DNA of 5,019 nt from Nanobdellota archaeon (lineage in GTDB: Archaea; Nanobdellota; Nanobdellia; Parvarchaeales; Parvarchaeaceae): assembly GCA_021818665.1 (NCBI GenBank), contig JAKATQ010000050.1:1-5019 (forward strand). Reading direction: 5' to 3'. Below the pieces are notes generated by a model, which did not search any database, was not told where the DNA came from, and saw only the letters and a list, made by a program, of their open reading frames with translations. Both the position numbers and the translations under genes were made by a program. Below, piece by piece: positions 4,796-5,019 of this stretch (its first letter is position 1; the number at the start of each line of letters is the position of its first letter).

Positions 4796-5019
4796 TCAAT
4801 TCTTGTAGTGCTTCTTTACCAACTCTTCGAGCAGACCGGCCTGCCATTTTTCTTCCATTGCAGAATCAGCAGCAGACGCAGTAGCAGATCCAGCAGATCG
4901 AGCAGCAGACCGAGCAGACGAAGCAGCAGACCGAGCAGCAGACCCGGCAGACAAAGCGGACAAATCATCAGGCCAATCAGCAGACGCAGTAGCAGACAAA
5001 GCAGACGCAGTAGCAGACA
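4796..5019 (-). CDS. Ser/Ala-rich repeat protein, C-terminal part (runs off right edge)
   Basis: The frame is open from the right edge to the TGA at 4796-4798, giving 73 visible C-terminal residues. A TTG at 4997-4999 could be read as a start, but upstream codons in the same frame continue the repeat (SATASA-L-SATASA), so it is an internal leucine and the true start lies outside the window. The repeat region is built of SA dipeptides spaced 3 or 4 residues apart (for example SAARSAASSARSAARSAGSA), interrupted by DWPDDL, and ends in a charged amphipathic helix (MEEKWQAGLLEELVKKHYKN). Such spacing would put Ser/Ala on one face of a helix. Similar low-complexity Ala repeats closed by an E-K/R-x-W-Q-type tail occur in poorly characterised proteins, as far as I recall; no function can be assigned. 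The plus strand is also open here, but lacks a plausible start. Confidence 0.72.
   Translation of the reverse strand, partial: SATASALSATASADWPDDLSALSAGSAARSAASSARSAARSAGSATASAADSAMEEKWQAGLLEELVKKHYKN
4860..5019. repeat. GCAGAC-type degenerate tandem repeat, 21-bp periodicity
   Basis: The DNA encoding the Ser/Ala repeats. A 21-bp unit at 4980-5000 is followed by a perfect copy of its first 19 bases (5001-5019, cut by the window edge). The 17-mer AGCAGCAGACCGAGCAG occurs at 4901-4917 and 4922-4938, again 21 bp apart, and GCAGACGCAGTAGCAGA occurs at 4873, 4980 and 5001. Seven codons per unit keep the frame. Confidence 0.85.

Noticed and set aside
4686..4808. Plus-strand 40-codon ORF starting ATG AAG GAG
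   Set aside because: No SD, no clear TATA box, no recognisable sequence, and it overlaps the 3' end of the repeat-protein gene.
4860..5019. CRISPR array
   Set aside because: The repeats are contiguous, degenerate and in frame, with no unique spacers of constant length; they encode a Ser/Ala protein repeat.

Overview
This window is archaeal. It encodes a translation initiation factor of the aIF5A family with the hypusine-site motif and a glutamate dehydrogenase of the archaeal/bacterial hexameric type. Starts are preceded by TATA boxes at archaeal spacing, often with little or no 5' leader. The compact layout, mixed leaderless and Shine-Dalgarno starts and several unrecognised small proteins would fit a small-genome (DPANN-like) or Thermoplasmata-like archaeon, but no marker here fixes the lineage, so that is only a guess.

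All six supported genes lie on the minus strand. From right to left (the direction of transcription) they are: the 3' end of a Ser/Ala-rich repeat protein running off the right edge (<4796-5019); aIF5A (4159-4551); a predicted 5-TM protein (3435-4052); a predicted 7-TM protein (2825-3394); a soluble protein of unknown function (1680-2561); and glutamate dehydrogenase (227-1489). Every complete gene has its own candidate TATA box, so the window reads as a row of separately transcribed genes rather than one operon. The two membrane-protein genes are the closest pair (40 bp apart), yet the downstream one still has a well-placed TATA box in that gap.

The left 226 bp hold no convincing gene. They contain the probable gdh 3' end signals, two consensus TTTATATA boxes in opposite orientation and an A5/T5 stem-loop near the edge. 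The gap at 2562-2824 holds a hairpin terminator after the 7-TM gene and the promoter of the 293-aa gene. The gap at 4552-4795 holds the aIF5A promoter and otherwise nothing convincing.

Functionally only two genes can be named with certainty: glutamate dehydrogenase (nitrogen/carbon balance) and aIF5A (translation). The other four are unknowns. No defence system, mobile element, CRISPR array or RNA gene was found. The most unusual item is the Ser/Ala repeat protein, whose DNA shows a 21-bp periodicity and whose true start lies outside the window.
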